Origin: Membranihabitans maritimus
GTDB lineage: Bacteria > Bacteroidota > Bacteroidia > Chitinophagales > Saprospiraceae
Length of the DNA stretch: 64,000 nucleotides
Direction of reading: 5' to 3'
NCBI RefSeq assembly: GCF_021729145.1
Contig: NZ_JAJSLW010000007.1
Span: forward strand, 253,409 to 317,408
In this document: positions 17,536 through 27,081 of the stretch, one piece after another
Layout of the letters: every line of letters starts with the position of its first letter
Numbering within the stretch: the stretch's first letter is position 1
Translations under genes and position numbers: made by a program
Notes under the pieces: model-generated
Told to the model about the DNA's origin: nothing
What the model saw: only the letters and a program-made list of their open reading frames with translations
Database searches by the model: none

Positions 17536-18747
17536 TTACTTCTGCACAACCTTTATCCTTTTTTCAAATTTCGAAAGGGAATCATACTTCTCCATTACCA
17601 ACGCCGCTGCACCAATTAAGCCCGCTTCGTATCCCAAATTAGAAATTTCAAGTTTTATTCCTTCAGAAATTTTAGGAATACAATGTTCATTAAGTGCTTG
17701 CTGAATAGGGGCTACCCAAAGCCTTCCGGCCTCAGCTCCCCGACCACTGAGAATTATCATTTCAGGGTTAAGCAAGTGTATGAGAATCGCTACTCCCCTA
17801 CCTATCGTATAACCAATATCCGACAACAAATTAATCGCGACCCGATCCCCCCTTTTAGCAGCATTCATTATTTTATTGACGGCTGTTTCCAGATCTGATT
17901 CTGAAATATCTTTTATTAAAGATAGTTTGCCTTCTTCAATTTGTTCAATTGCTTTTTGCACTAATACCAGCAGTGACGTTTCCGTCTCCAGACACCCACT
18001 TTTACCACATTGGCAAAGTTTATTATTATCAAATAAAGGAATGTGACTAAATTCACCGGCATAACCGTTTGATCCCCTAAATATTTCACCTTTAAGTATC
18101 ATGCCCAGACCTACTCCCCAACTAAGGTTCAAAACCATTACATTCATTTTATCCCTGGCAGCACCAAATCGCAATTCGGACAATGCTATTAAACTCGAAT
18201 CATTGTCAATGAGAACCGGCAAACCGATCCGATCTTCAATATAATCTACAATACTTCCATGTGCAGATTTGAGAAAAGTATGGTTTACCCCTTTATTTAC
18301 ATCGACAAAACCTGGCATACTAATTCCAATTCCCAGGATTTTATCAGGATCGATCCCTGTGTTTTCAATATAGTTTTCAATATGGTTCGTGATCTGAACC
18401 AGGTCATTATAATCAGTATTGCTTAACTTAAATTCAATATTTTTCTTGGGATGGACCATTTCATTGTGAAGGTCAAACATTGCAATGTTTGTATTTATCT
18501 GGTCAATGGATACCGCCACAATATTCAATAAGTCCGCCTTTAATCCATACATTTGTGGCCTGCGTCCACCCCTGGAATCCGCATATCCAATTTCCTCAAT
18601 TACCCCATCCTCTACCATCTCGCCAAGAACGCCGGTCGTAAAAGGTATACTTTTATTCAATAGCAAACTCAACTCCGTACTTGAATAACTTCTTCCGAAA
18701 TAGAAGTGCTTAATTATTTTGCGCTTATATACCGATCTTTTGCTCAT
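17536..18747 (-). CDS. ROK family transcriptional regulator (NagC/XylR type)
   Basis: 403 residues: an N-terminal winged helix-turn-helix (about 1-70, with ELSLLLNKSIPFTTGVL) fused to a ROK sugar-kinase-like domain. ROK signatures are GIGISMPGFVD, a conserved VLIDNDSSLIALSE segment and the zinc motif GEFSHIPLF followed by CQCGKSGCLE. Such regulators bind a sugar or sugar phosphate and repress sugar-use genes. It lies alone between the serpin and the MscS gene on the same strand; its targets are unknown. Two copies of ACTAGTACG upstream could be its own operator. Confidence 0.88.
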   Translation of the reverse strand: MSKRSVYKRKIIKHFYFGRSYSSTELSLLLNKSIPFTTGVLGEMVEDGVIEEIGYADSRGGRRPQMYGLKADLLNIVAVSIDQINTNIAMFDLHNEMVHPKKNIEFKLSNTDYNDLVQITNHIENYIENTGIDPDKILGIGISMPGFVDVNKGVNHTFLKSAHGSIVDYIEDRIGLPVLIDNDSSLIALSELRFGAARDKMNVMVLNLSWGVGLGMILKGEIFRGSNGYAGEFSHIPLFDNNKLCQCGKSGCLETETSLLVLVQKAIEQIEEGKLSLIKDISESDLETAVNKIMNAAKRGDRVAINLLSDIGYTIGRGVAILIHLLNPEMIILSGRGAEAGRLWVAPIQQALNEHCIPKISEGIKLEISNLGYEAGLIGAAALVMEKYDSLSKFEKRIKVVQK

Positions 18748-18861
18748 CCTGCATGAAAATATATAAAAATATCTAAAACTTCTTAAAATTATAAAAAAGA
18801 TTCAAAGAGATAGAAGAACTTAACTTTTAAAATTTTATAACATTTAAATTTCTCCAAATTG

Positions 18862-18894
18862 ACTAGTACGGCTATTTACCTGTCAACTAGTACG
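18862..18894. promoter_or_regulatory. Direct repeat, candidate operator upstream of the ROK regulator
   Basis: ACTAGTACG occurs at 18862-18870 and again at 18886-18894, 24 bases apart, containing the palindrome ACTAGT. A minus-strand promoter-like TATCTTTG lies just upstream at 18922-18929, which would place the repeats inside the leader of the ROK gene, a common position for a self-repressing site. Confidence 0.4.
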
Positions 18895-18990
18895 AGGTAA
18901 TAGTTGAATGTCAAAATCTATCAAAGATAATTAAAAATTGATCTTTTCAAGAAGATGGTATAAAACGTACAAAAGAGTTTTCGGCAGGAA

Positions 18991-19809
18991 CTAGTTTTGT
19001 TCGACCTTGTCCGGGAAATGGACATCCATTTGAGGGAATGGTATTCCAACACCGGCTTTGTCAAACTCCTTTTTGACATTCTCCATCATATAAAAGTAAA
19101 TCCCCCAATAATCTTCACTTTTGGCCCATGCCCGCGCAGCTAGGTTCACGGAAGAATCTCCATGGCTTTCCACCATTACTTCAATGGGTTCTTCTTTGAG
19201 AACCAGGTCGTGTCCCTTAAACAATCGAATAATTATTTCCTTAGCCTGGTCTATATCATCATCATACCCAATTCCAAAAATGATATTAAATCTTCTGACG
19301 CCCAGGCTGGTAAAATTAGTAATTGGATCTGATAAAATACTTCCGTTGGGGACTATGATCATATTATTATTAAGCGTAGTAAGTATCGTATGGAATACTT
19401 GAATCTCTTTCACCGTTCCCGACTTACCCGCTATTTCGACAAAATCCCCCACACGATAAGGCTTAAAAATAAGAATCAAAACACCAGATGCAAAATGACT
19501 TAAACTCCCCTGTAATGCCATCCCAATGGCAAAAGCAGCTGCACCTAAAATAGCAACGAAACTGGTTGTTACAATTCCAAAAGTACTAGCAACACTGAAG
19601 ATCAATAGAATTTTTAAAAGAATACTTACCAAAGAGGACAAGAAGTTCTGGAGAGAAATTTCGATATTTGCACGCACCAAAGTCTTCTTAAAAATTCGAA
19701 TCACCCACCCTATTACAATAAATCCAATAATTAAAGTGGCCACAGACAAGGCTAACTTGGGTGCATATTCAGCAATAATTTCACTTACCCAATTTAAAGA
19801 TTCTTCCAT
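18991..19809 (-). CDS. mscS: Small-conductance mechanosensitive channel, MscS family
   Basis: 272-residue inner-membrane channel that releases solutes on osmotic down-shock. Three membrane helices are seen in the first 130 residues; the third is the pore helix with the Gly/Ala pattern GAAAFAIGMALQGSLSHFASG. It is followed by the beta domain PYRVGDFVEIAGKSGTVKEI and the PNGSILSDPITNF motif. The length matches the E. coli-type minimal MscS. Single gene, 240 bases from the ROK gene and 68 from the LuxE-like gene. Confidence 0.92.
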   Translation of the reverse strand: MEESLNWVSEIIAEYAPKLALSVATLIIGFIVIGWVIRIFKKTLVRANIEISLQNFLSSLVSILLKILLIFSVASTFGIVTTSFVAILGAAAFAIGMALQGSLSHFASGVLILIFKPYRVGDFVEIAGKSGTVKEIQVFHTILTTLNNNMIIVPNGSILSDPITNFTSLGVRRFNIIFGIGYDDDIDQAKEIIIRLFKGHDLVLKEEPIEVMVESHGDSSVNLAARAWAKSEDYWGIYFYMMENVKKEFDKAGVGIPFPQMDVHFPDKVEQN

Positions 19810-19877
19810 TTTTACGCTTTTTTTATTTGAAAATTAAATCACCTTAATAAAAGCAAATTTTTCGTAAAATAAAAATA

Positions 19878-20879
19878 TTAGGAGTGTGTATATAGAAGAT
19901 TACATCCTCTGACTTCAGAATGGTCCATTCTGCCCAATATCTTTATACTATCATATTCATTTACGCTGCATAGATCTTCCGTAGCAATAAAAGAACAACT
20001 ATCCAAATTCGCCAAGTCAATAATATGGCATCTACCTACCCTATTTGGGCCTTCCCTGGTAAAAGGGTCATTAATTTCAAAGGGAAGCGGCCTAATCGTT
20101 TGACCAAAATCAAAAGCCCCGTTTCCTTTTGAATAAAGTTGGGATAACAATTCCGTCATCCCATATTCAGATCCAATTTCCATTTTATTAAAACGCTTAC
20201 CTAAGACATCATGTAATTCCGCCCTTAGCATTTCTTTCTTCCTGCCCTTCATTCCGCCGGTCTCTAATACAATATGATTGTGCCAGTCTATTTCCCACTT
20301 TTCAGCCAGGTCTTGCAAAGCATAACTGACACCGATTATCAACAGTTTTTCCCCTTTACTTTTTAACCTTTCCGTTTCTTTTACAAGCTCTTCAAAATTA
20401 TATTTGAAGAAACGACTGTTTTTATTACCTGATTTGTGTATGAATAAATCCACCATGTATACCAATGACGAATCTCCTTGTTCCAAATAATTAGGCAATA
20501 ATGCAAGAATACAAAATTGACTGAGATCACCAAATACATCTTCGAAGAGCTTGATTGATACGGTTTTATAAAGGCCGGAATCCCTTACAAAATGTTGACT
20601 CCTTTGCTCTCTTGTTGTTCCAGAAGACTTAAAAACCACCTCCGCATCAAAGGTACCCGATACAATTTCATGAGATTTAAAAAACGAAATAGGGAGAAAG
20701 GGTATATTTTCAAGGCTATTAATTTTGCCGGGTATCCGGCCTAAATAGTCACAATATTGCCTGTAAAGGGAATTATTATTATATTGAAATTCAAATACAG
20801 ATCCTGCAAGATCATCAAAATCAAATTCAAAACTGGTTATTTTGTCTTTTATATATTTCCTTTTTGATCGTATAGGCAT
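19878..20879 (-). CDS. LuxE-like acyl-protein synthetase / long-chain fatty-acid ligase
   Basis: 333-residue member of the LuxE family (ANL adenylating superfamily). Visible are PFLPISFFKSHEIVSG, the adenylate-binding VVFKSSGTTREQR, a LETGGMKGRKKEM segment and GSEYGMTELLSQLY. Proteins of this kind are widespread in Bacteroidota without any lux operon; they probably activate a fatty or other carboxylic acid for transfer, but the acceptor here is unknown. The gene is divergent from typA with a 121-base gap. No luxC, luxD, luxA or luxB gene is adjacent. Confidence 0.82.
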   Translation of the reverse strand: MPIRSKRKYIKDKITSFEFDFDDLAGSVFEFQYNNNSLYRQYCDYLGRIPGKINSLENIPFLPISFFKSHEIVSGTFDAEVVFKSSGTTREQRSQHFVRDSGLYKTVSIKLFEDVFGDLSQFCILALLPNYLEQGDSSLVYMVDLFIHKSGNKNSRFFKYNFEELVKETERLKSKGEKLLIIGVSYALQDLAEKWEIDWHNHIVLETGGMKGRKKEMLRAELHDVLGKRFNKMEIGSEYGMTELLSQLYSKGNGAFDFGQTIRPLPFEINDPFTREGPNRVGRCHIIDLANLDSCSFIATEDLCSVNEYDSIKILGRMDHSEVRGCNLLYTHS

Positions 20880-20948
20880 TTCAATTCAATCTGTATATTT
20901 TGGTCAAAACATTTAAATAAAATTAATACGGAATATATCCAGTAAACA

Positions 20949-20978
20949 TTTGTATATCAATTTAAAAGATTACCTTTG
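20949..20978 (+). promoter_or_regulatory. Bacteroidota-type promoter of typA
   Basis: TTTG (20949-20952) and TACCTTTG (20971-20978) with an 18-base spacer match the -33/-7 consensus. The -7 box ends 22 bases before the typA ATG. Confidence 0.65.
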
Positions 20979-21000
20979 TGCGTTTTTTAAATGATAGCAA

Positions 21001-22809
21001 ATGACAAACATACGAAATATAGCCATTATAGCTCACGTAGATCACGGCAAAACGACCCTGGTAGATAAAATCCTGTTTCATACGGAGCAATTCCACGATA
21101 AAAATTCCTCTGGGGACCTCATTCTGGACCACAATGATTTGGAAAGAGAAAGAGGCATAACCATCGTGTCAAAGAACGTCTCTGTCCAATACAAAGGGCA
21201 TAAAATCAATATCATTGATACTCCCGGTCACGCAGATTTTGGAGGAGAAGTAGAGCGAGTATTAAATATGGCCGATGGTGTGCTATTACTTGTTGATGCA
21301 TTCGAAGGTCCAATGCCACAAACGCGGTATGTACTTAGTAAAGCTATTGCATTAGGCAAAAAACCCATTTTAGTCATTAATAAGGTTGATAAAGAAAATT
21401 GTCGCCCGGAAGAAGTACAGGAGGAAGTATTTGACCTTATGTTCAACCTTGATGCAGAAGAAGATCAACTTGATTTCGAAACCATTTACGGGTCTGCAAA
21501 GCAAGGATGGATGAGCAAAGACTGGAAAGAACCAACAGAAGATGTCGGGGTACTTCTCGATACAGTAATCGATACTATTCCAGCGCCCAAAACATCGGAA
21601 GGCACACTACAACTTCAGATTACATCAATAGATCATTCCAATTATATAGGAAGAATAGCCATCGGAAGGGTAACAAGAGGAGTAATAAAACCCAATATGC
21701 CCGTCACCCTTATGAAAAGAGATGGTTCTGCAGTAAAATCCAGAACAAAGGACATTTTTACATTTAGTGGAATGGCCAAGGAAAAAGTGGAAATGGTAGA
21801 ACCCGGTGACCTTTGCGCTCTGAGTGGAATTGAAGAGTTTGAAATTGGTGATACAGTTGCCGACTTTGAAAATCCTGAAGCTATGCCACCTATTTCTATT
21901 GATGAACCTACCATGAGTATGTTATTTACGGTAAATGACTCTCCATTCTTCGGACGTGAAGGAAAATTTGTAACCTCACGGCATTTACGCGATAGATTGT
22001 ATGCAGAAACAGAAAAGAACCTAGCACTTAAAGTGGAGGAGACATCATCGCCTGATTCGTTTAAAGTATACGGCAGAGGGGTTATGCATTTGAGTGTTTT
22101 GATAGAAACCATGAGAAGAGAAGGTTATGAACTTCAAGTGGGAAAACCCATTGTATTGATAAAAGAAATAGACGGGGTCAAACAAGAACCAATAGAACAA
22201 TTGACTATTGATTCTCCACAGGAAGTGAGTGGAAAAATCATTGAATTGATTAGTCAGCGTAAAGGTGACATGTTGGTCATGGAGCCCAGAGGTGATTTGA
22301 TGCACCTGGAATTTGAAATTCCTTCCCGTGGGATCATTGGTCTGAGAACACTTATCATGAATTTATCAGCAGGTGAAGCCATTATGGCACATCGGTTTTT
22401 GAAATACGATGTGTTCAAGGGTGAAATCCCTTCCCGGAATAAAGGTACTCTTATTGTAATGGAGGGAGGGACGACGATTCCTTATGCCATGGACAAGCTC
22501 CAGGACCGGGGAAAATTCTTTGTTGGGCCAGGAAAGGAAGTCTATGAAGGACAAATAGTCGGTGAACATACCAGGGACAATGATTTGGTAGTCAACGTTA
22601 CCAAAACAAAAAAACTAACCAATATGCGGTCCTCAGGAGCTGATGATAAAGCTAAATTGGCTCCACCCATTGAAATGTCACTGGAACAAAATATGGAATA
22701 CATTGCCGATGACGAATATTTGGAAGTAACCCCTGAAAATTACAGATTAAGAAAAATCTTCTTAAAAGAACACGAGCGCAAGAAAGCCGCTAATAAAGCA
22801 TTGTCATAG
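21001..22809 (+). CDS. typA: Translational GTPase TypA/BipA
   Basis: 602-residue ribosome-associated GTPase of the elongation factor family, needed for ribosome assembly and stress or low-temperature growth. G1 is AHVDHGKTT (residues 11-19), switch II DTPGHADFGG, G4 NKVDKENC. EF-G-like domains III and V follow (EPRGDLMHLEFEIPSRGIIGLRT) and the BipA-specific C-terminal domain ends in a Lys-rich tail. Length is standard. It is a single gene with its own promoter. Confidence 0.96.
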   Translation: MTNIRNIAIIAHVDHGKTTLVDKILFHTEQFHDKNSSGDLILDHNDLERERGITIVSKNVSVQYKGHKINIIDTPGHADFGGEVERVLNMADGVLLLVDAFEGPMPQTRYVLSKAIALGKKPILVINKVDKENCRPEEVQEEVFDLMFNLDAEEDQLDFETIYGSAKQGWMSKDWKEPTEDVGVLLDTVIDTIPAPKTSEGTLQLQITSIDHSNYIGRIAIGRVTRGVIKPNMPVTLMKRDGSAVKSRTKDIFTFSGMAKEKVEMVEPGDLCALSGIEEFEIGDTVADFENPEAMPPISIDEPTMSMLFTVNDSPFFGREGKFVTSRHLRDRLYAETEKNLALKVEETSSPDSFKVYGRGVMHLSVLIETMRREGYELQVGKPIVLIKEIDGVKQEPIEQLTIDSPQEVSGKIIELISQRKGDMLVMEPRGDLMHLEFEIPSRGIIGLRTLIMNLSAGEAIMAHRFLKYDVFKGEIPSRNKGTLIVMEGGTTIPYAMDKLQDRGKFFVGPGKEVYEGQIVGEHTRDNDLVVNVTKTKKLTNMRSSGADDKAKLAPPIEMSLEQNMEYIADDEYLEVTPENYRLRKIFLKEHERKKAANKALS

Positions 22810-22883
22810 CATAGCAAAAAAACAACATAACACCAATTTGTTTTGAAATTCTATTTCATTAAAAAGAGTGGTTCTGCAATAAA

Positions 22884-23020
22884 ATCATTATAAATCCTAT
22901 TCGTGCCTCATCCTCACGGAATGACAGCCAAAATGGGATTCCTTCGGGGCATCTTTAGCCTCATCATCGCAGAAAATACATTTCAATATTATGTCGAACC
23001 GCATAATCGATATTGGTATA
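22884..23020. repeat. Diverged intergenic repeat, copy A
   Basis: Alignable by eye with 38183-38320 in the same orientation: both start ATCATTA.AAATCC, share CCTTCGGGG in the centre, then CAGAAAATAC or AAGAAAATAC and TTTCAA, and end near an ATAATC. Small insertions and many substitutions indicate an old copy. Both lie in long spacers. Confidence 0.6.
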
Positions 23021-23114
23021 GGTTGTACATTTTATACTTATGGTCAAACATTAAAATGTACTATTTTATTATCTTGAGGAGTTCGACAGAGAGAATAAGA
23101 CCTCTGACAGCGTG

Positions 23115-23406
23115 CCGCCCTTAACTTTAACGGTGGAGCAAGAAGCGAAATATAATTAACCCTGGGTGGGACCCCAGGACGGGAAACAAGTGAAATCAAC
23201 GATCCTGGCATTGATTTCCACCAAGTAATTCCCTGGGCATTGTTTTTTTCGAAAAAATAATGTCAGAAACAATTATTTGTTGAACTCACATTAATCTATT
23301 ACCCGGATTGCTACAACATTGATGTCTAAATTCACCCTGGTAAAAGAAGACCGGGTTAACCGGCTGTATTTATCCTCCAGGGGGGATACACACGGCAATT
23401 ATCCCC
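23115..23406 (+). ncRNA. Hairpin-rich segment, possible structured RNA or element relic
   Basis: Five inverted repeats follow each other: CCGCC/GGTGG (23115-23136), CCTGGG/CCCAGG (23161-23178), GAAATCAA/TTGATTTC (23192-23218), CCGG/CCGG around GTTAA (23351-23363), and GGGGATA/TATCCCC (23382-23406). Base composition differs from neighbouring spacers. It does not match the conserved cores of RNase P RNA, tmRNA or common riboswitches that I can recall. Strand is uncertain because the helices are symmetrical. Confidence 0.3.
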
Positions 23407-23507
23407 ATACGTTGTTTGCCCGTAGATTCACATAATCACCGTACATACCACGACTTCAGTTACATTATATTTGTCTGAAGGGTCTTACCTAATTAAAACT
23501 AAAAATT

Positions 23508-24542
23508 CTATTTAGATACAGCCTTTCTGACTTCGGGTGCTACTTTAGTTCCCAACAATTCAATCGATTTCATTAAATCCTGATGAGAAGGCCCTCCTAC
23601 ATCCATATGCATTACAAATCTGGTCAATCCAAACATTTCTACCTGTGCTAATATTTTGTCCGTTATCTCGGCAGGTTCTCCAACGAATAAAGCTCCCATT
23701 GGGCTTATCCCCATTTCAAACTGGCCCATCGTATATCCCGGCCACCCCCGTTCTCTTCCTATTCTGTCCATTTGAGCCGCATAGAGAGGGAAATAATCTT
23801 CTATTACCTTTTTACGATCGTCAGAAATTAAACCATGTGAATGAATACCTACCTGGTATTTGGTCATATCGTATCCCCGTTTCTTATATTCATTTTCATA
23901 GAATGCAAAATGGCGTTTGAATTGGCTGGGATATCCTCCGATAATAGCTACCATCAATGGCAGCCCCATTTTCCCTGCCCTTAGTATAGACTCCGGGGTT
24001 CCTCCGGAAGCTATCCATATCGGCAATCCCCCTCCGGAAGCCCGGGGCAACACCTTTTGCTTTGTAAGAGCTGGTCTTACAGTGCCCTTCCATGAGATTT
24101 CCTCGTTTTGATTGATGGCAAGTAACAGGTCCAGTTTTTCTTCAAACAATCGGTTATAATCTTTCAAATCATAACCAAATAACGGAAATGATTCTACAAA
24201 GCTTCCCCTACCGGCAATAAGTTCTGCGCGTCCATCCGAGATCAAATCTATGGTTGCAAAACGTTGATAAATTTTGACTGGATCCGATGAACTCAATACC
24301 GTAACAGCACTACCCAATTTAATATTCTGTGTAATTGTTGACGCAGCAGCCAGGATTGTTTCAGGGCTGGAAACAGCATAATCACTTCGATGGTGCTCCC
24401 CTACCCCAAAAACATCAAGACCTACCTGATCAGCCAATTTAATTTCTTCCAATAATTCTTTTAAGCGATTCTTTGCCTTTACATGCTTACCCGTCATTGG
24501 ATCGACCGGTAAATCAGCAAACATACTTACTCCTAGTTCCAT
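23508..24542 (-). CDS. LLM-class flavin-dependent oxidoreductase
   Basis: 344-residue TIM-barrel monooxygenase of the bacterial luciferase-like family. The GVGEHHRSDY motif, a KLGSAVTVLSS strand and GRAELIAGRGSF (flavin phosphate region) place it with FMN-linked members sometimes annotated as alkanal monooxygenase-like. The natural substrate is unknown. It stands alone between long spacers; it is not part of a lux operon even though a LuxE-like gene is 2.6 kb away. Confidence 0.88.
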   Translation of the reverse strand: MELGVSMFADLPVDPMTGKHVKAKNRLKELLEEIKLADQVGLDVFGVGEHHRSDYAVSSPETILAAASTITQNIKLGSAVTVLSSSDPVKIYQRFATIDLISDGRAELIAGRGSFVESFPLFGYDLKDYNRLFEEKLDLLLAINQNEEISWKGTVRPALTKQKVLPRASGGGLPIWIASGGTPESILRAGKMGLPLMVAIIGGYPSQFKRHFAFYENEYKKRGYDMTKYQVGIHSHGLISDDRKKVIEDYFPLYAAQMDRIGRERGWPGYTMGQFEMGISPMGALFVGEPAEITDKILAQVEMFGLTRFVMHMDVGGPSHQDLMKSIELLGTKVAPEVRKAVSK

Positions 24543-24851
24543 ATTGGCTATTTAATTGATTGTTAATTAATAAATTCAACTAGACCAAAAAATGCAACCA
24601 AACTCGAAAATCTTCTCTGTCAGACGCTTCCAGCGATAGAAAAGTTTCAATTAACGCCTCAGGTTTCCCCTATTCCTAAGGGATAACCATGGAGTTGAAA
24701 AACTTTCGCAGAAAATCCAATTCAAGTTAATAATTCACCTCGTAAAGAGGAGACTGCAACCCTTTAATCTCCGTCGATACAACCCTTAACAGCTGGGTGA
24801 AAAAAAAGATTAATCACTGTATAAAAATATTCTCAGAAGCAGCGACCATTA
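24543..24851. other. Gene-free spacer between S9 peptidase and LLM monooxygenase genes
   Basis: No open frame with a recognisable protein. No convincing terminator or promoter; I see nothing specific in it. Confidence 0.5.
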
Positions 24852-26912
24852 CTATTTCGTATTCTTTTGGACGGGGGCCTGCCAATCCGGTTTTGGGGCA
24901 TTCTTATTACCCGTCATAAGGTATGTATCGAACCACCTTAATAAGCGCAAAGAATAATCGTACCTGGCTGTCGAACGTCTATTTCCATGCCCCTCACCGG
25001 GATACCACACCAACCGAACAGGAACTTCCGGCTTTCGAACTTTCATATGCCGGTATAACTCAAGGGATTGTCCAGGATATACCCGTGTATCTTCCGCCCC
25101 GTGCATTATAAGCAGTGGTGTCTGAGCCCGATCAACATAATATACCGGACTTCGCTTGAGATACCCTTCCCAATCATTCCAAATCCGTTCCCTCGCATGT
25201 ACGAGAAACAACTCTTCCGGAATATCACTAGTTCCCCATTTTGACAGGTTATTGCTTATTCCAACAAACATGACGGCAGCTGCGAATCTTTCAGAGTAAT
25301 ACGTACTCATCCATGCAGAAGCATAACCTCCATAAGATCCTCCTGTAACCCCGATTCGATCTTCATCGGCTATCCCTCTTTCAATTAAAAAGTCTACCCC
25401 ATCCACGATATCATCGAATTCTGATCCGGCCAGATCTCCCTGGCTACTGTATAAAAATTCAATTCCCCGGCCGGTACTACCCCTATAATTAGGGTAAAAA
25501 ACAGCATACCCTTTTCCCGCAGCCATTTGGCCGGGCATAGAATAACTCGTTAACCATCCATTGAGATGATGAGATTCAGGGCCTCCATGAACCAGGGTAA
25601 TAATCGGAACCTTTTTACCTTCTACATAATCAACCGGATAAATAAGAATTCCCTCCAATACAAACTTACCATCCCGGCTGTTATATTCTATAACTTCCTG
25701 TTTGCCAAATTCAATATCTTTGAGCCATAGATTGTGGTTCGTAACTTTTTCAACCGTCCCATTTTCAAGTAAAAATAATTCATACGGATGAAGTGGGGTG
25801 CTGGCAACCAGGGCAATTGTTTCAGACTCTGCAATGTCAATTGAACTTATACTGAAATCCTTCCCCTCAAATAAAATCTCCTTTTCACCGGTACCAGGAT
25901 TCATTTTTCCTATTAGTGAACTTGTACCCTTACTGGCTAAAAACAAAATTTTATCTTCCTCGATCCATTTTATTTCTTCAAATTTTCCTTTGAAATTCCT
26001 ATCAATTATTCGAGGTTTCCCTCCCCTGGCAGACACAAGCATTATTCTTCCATCCGTAGGATCGTGTATATCAGCCGCAGCTTTTAGTGCGAGTTTTTCA
26101 CCATCCGGAGACCAACTTATTTGTCCAAGCTTCCCTTCATTTTCAACTTCTCCCTTTATTTCAAAACGCTCACCATCCAGTATTTTAACCTTTTGAAACA
26201 TATAATAATCATCTACTCCAGAGGACGGAGCTACGGAAATGGCCAATTGATCACCATCAGGACTCCACTCCGCAAGCACCAGCGTTCCTTCAATATTTAT
26301 TTTATGTAATTCACCATCTTGTGAGAGATCTTCAACATACCCTTTTTGTAAAGGTTGATTTTCTTCATAGATATCAGCACTATAAGGCATATCAACATCC
26401 GAAATTTCTTTCTTATCATAAGCGGTAAAAAACAATTTTTCACCTGAAGGGTGCCATGCATAACTTGAAATACTTCTTTCAAACTCTTTTACAACAGTCG
26501 CTTCACCTCCGTCCATTGGTATTTCGTACAACACAGTTTTGGAATCCCCATCCTTACTTGCCAGGAAAGTTATTGTTAAATTTTGGGGTCTGAAATCTAC
26601 AGCATGCACACCTGACCTCGTAAAATACGGCTTTACCGACCCGGTTTCAGTATCATAAACGTGCAAATAATTTTTTGCTGATTCATTTTCTTTATAAGGA
26701 TCAGAAGGAACTGATACTGTAAAAGCAATATACTTCCCATCCGGAGATATGTCAGAAGAACCAACCGATTGTAACTTAGCGACTAACTCTGGTGTCAAAA
26801 CCTCCTGCGCCAAGAATTGATTTGGCAGTACAAAAAAAAGAATAAACAGGTTTATTCCCGTGGTCAAAACCAAGCCGCCTGTACGAGTAACAAAAGTATT
26901 TTTCCAGTGCAT
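24852..26912 (-). CDS. Exported S9 family peptidase (acylaminoacyl peptidase / prolyl oligopeptidase type)
   Basis: 686-residue serine peptidase. The ATG at 26912 gives a signal peptide of about 36 residues ending FLAQ; longer frames upstream add an unlikely leader. The first two thirds form a WD40-like beta-propeller with repeated SPDGKYIAF, HPSGEKLFF and SPDGDQLAI blades that restricts entry to oligopeptides. The C-terminal alpha/beta-hydrolase has Ser526 in GGSYGGY, Asp608 in HGAEDTR and His642 in GEGHGN. It should clip short peptides or acylated residues in the periplasm. Upstream on the same strand are the asparaginase and RNase H-like genes. Confidence 0.92.
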   Translation of the reverse strand: MHWKNTFVTRTGGLVLTTGINLFILFFVLPNQFLAQEVLTPELVAKLQSVGSSDISPDGKYIAFTVSVPSDPYKENESAKNYLHVYDTETGSVKPYFTRSGVHAVDFRPQNLTITFLASKDGDSKTVLYEIPMDGGEATVVKEFERSISSYAWHPSGEKLFFTAYDKKEISDVDMPYSADIYEENQPLQKGYVEDLSQDGELHKINIEGTLVLAEWSPDGDQLAISVAPSSGVDDYYMFQKVKILDGERFEIKGEVENEGKLGQISWSPDGEKLALKAAADIHDPTDGRIMLVSARGGKPRIIDRNFKGKFEEIKWIEEDKILFLASKGTSSLIGKMNPGTGEKEILFEGKDFSISSIDIAESETIALVASTPLHPYELFLLENGTVEKVTNHNLWLKDIEFGKQEVIEYNSRDGKFVLEGILIYPVDYVEGKKVPIITLVHGGPESHHLNGWLTSYSMPGQMAAGKGYAVFYPNYRGSTGRGIEFLYSSQGDLAGSEFDDIVDGVDFLIERGIADEDRIGVTGGSYGGYASAWMSTYYSERFAAAVMFVGISNNLSKWGTSDIPEELFLVHARERIWNDWEGYLKRSPVYYVDRAQTPLLIMHGAEDTRVYPGQSLELYRHMKVRKPEVPVRLVWYPGEGHGNRRSTARYDYSLRLLRWFDTYLMTGNKNAPKPDWQAPVQKNTK

Positions 26913-27081
26913 TCTTAAAAATTTTGAGTATAATGTAAAAATTGTATGCATAGTAAATAAACACAGTGCCTGATTTTTGAACCCAAATTGGATAATCAGA
27001 AATGCTCTTTTACTTACCAATATAAAAATACAATTTTTAATGAAATGGTTTAAAGAAGAGAAGAACCTGATACTACATACC

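Larger units (their letters stand above)
22810..23507. other. Gene-free region with a diverged repeat and a hairpin cluster
   Basis: No gene is supported on either strand. The first part (22884-23020) is one copy of a repeat also found at 38183-38320; the second part (23115-23406) is richer in G+C and packed with inverted repeats. Both are listed separately. Confidence 0.6.

Noticed and set aside
19878..24542. LuxE-like ligase and luciferase-like monooxygenase near each other, suggesting bioluminescence genes
   Set aside because: The genes are 2.6 kb apart with typA between on the other strand, luxC, luxD and luxB are absent, and both families are common in non-luminous Bacteroidota.
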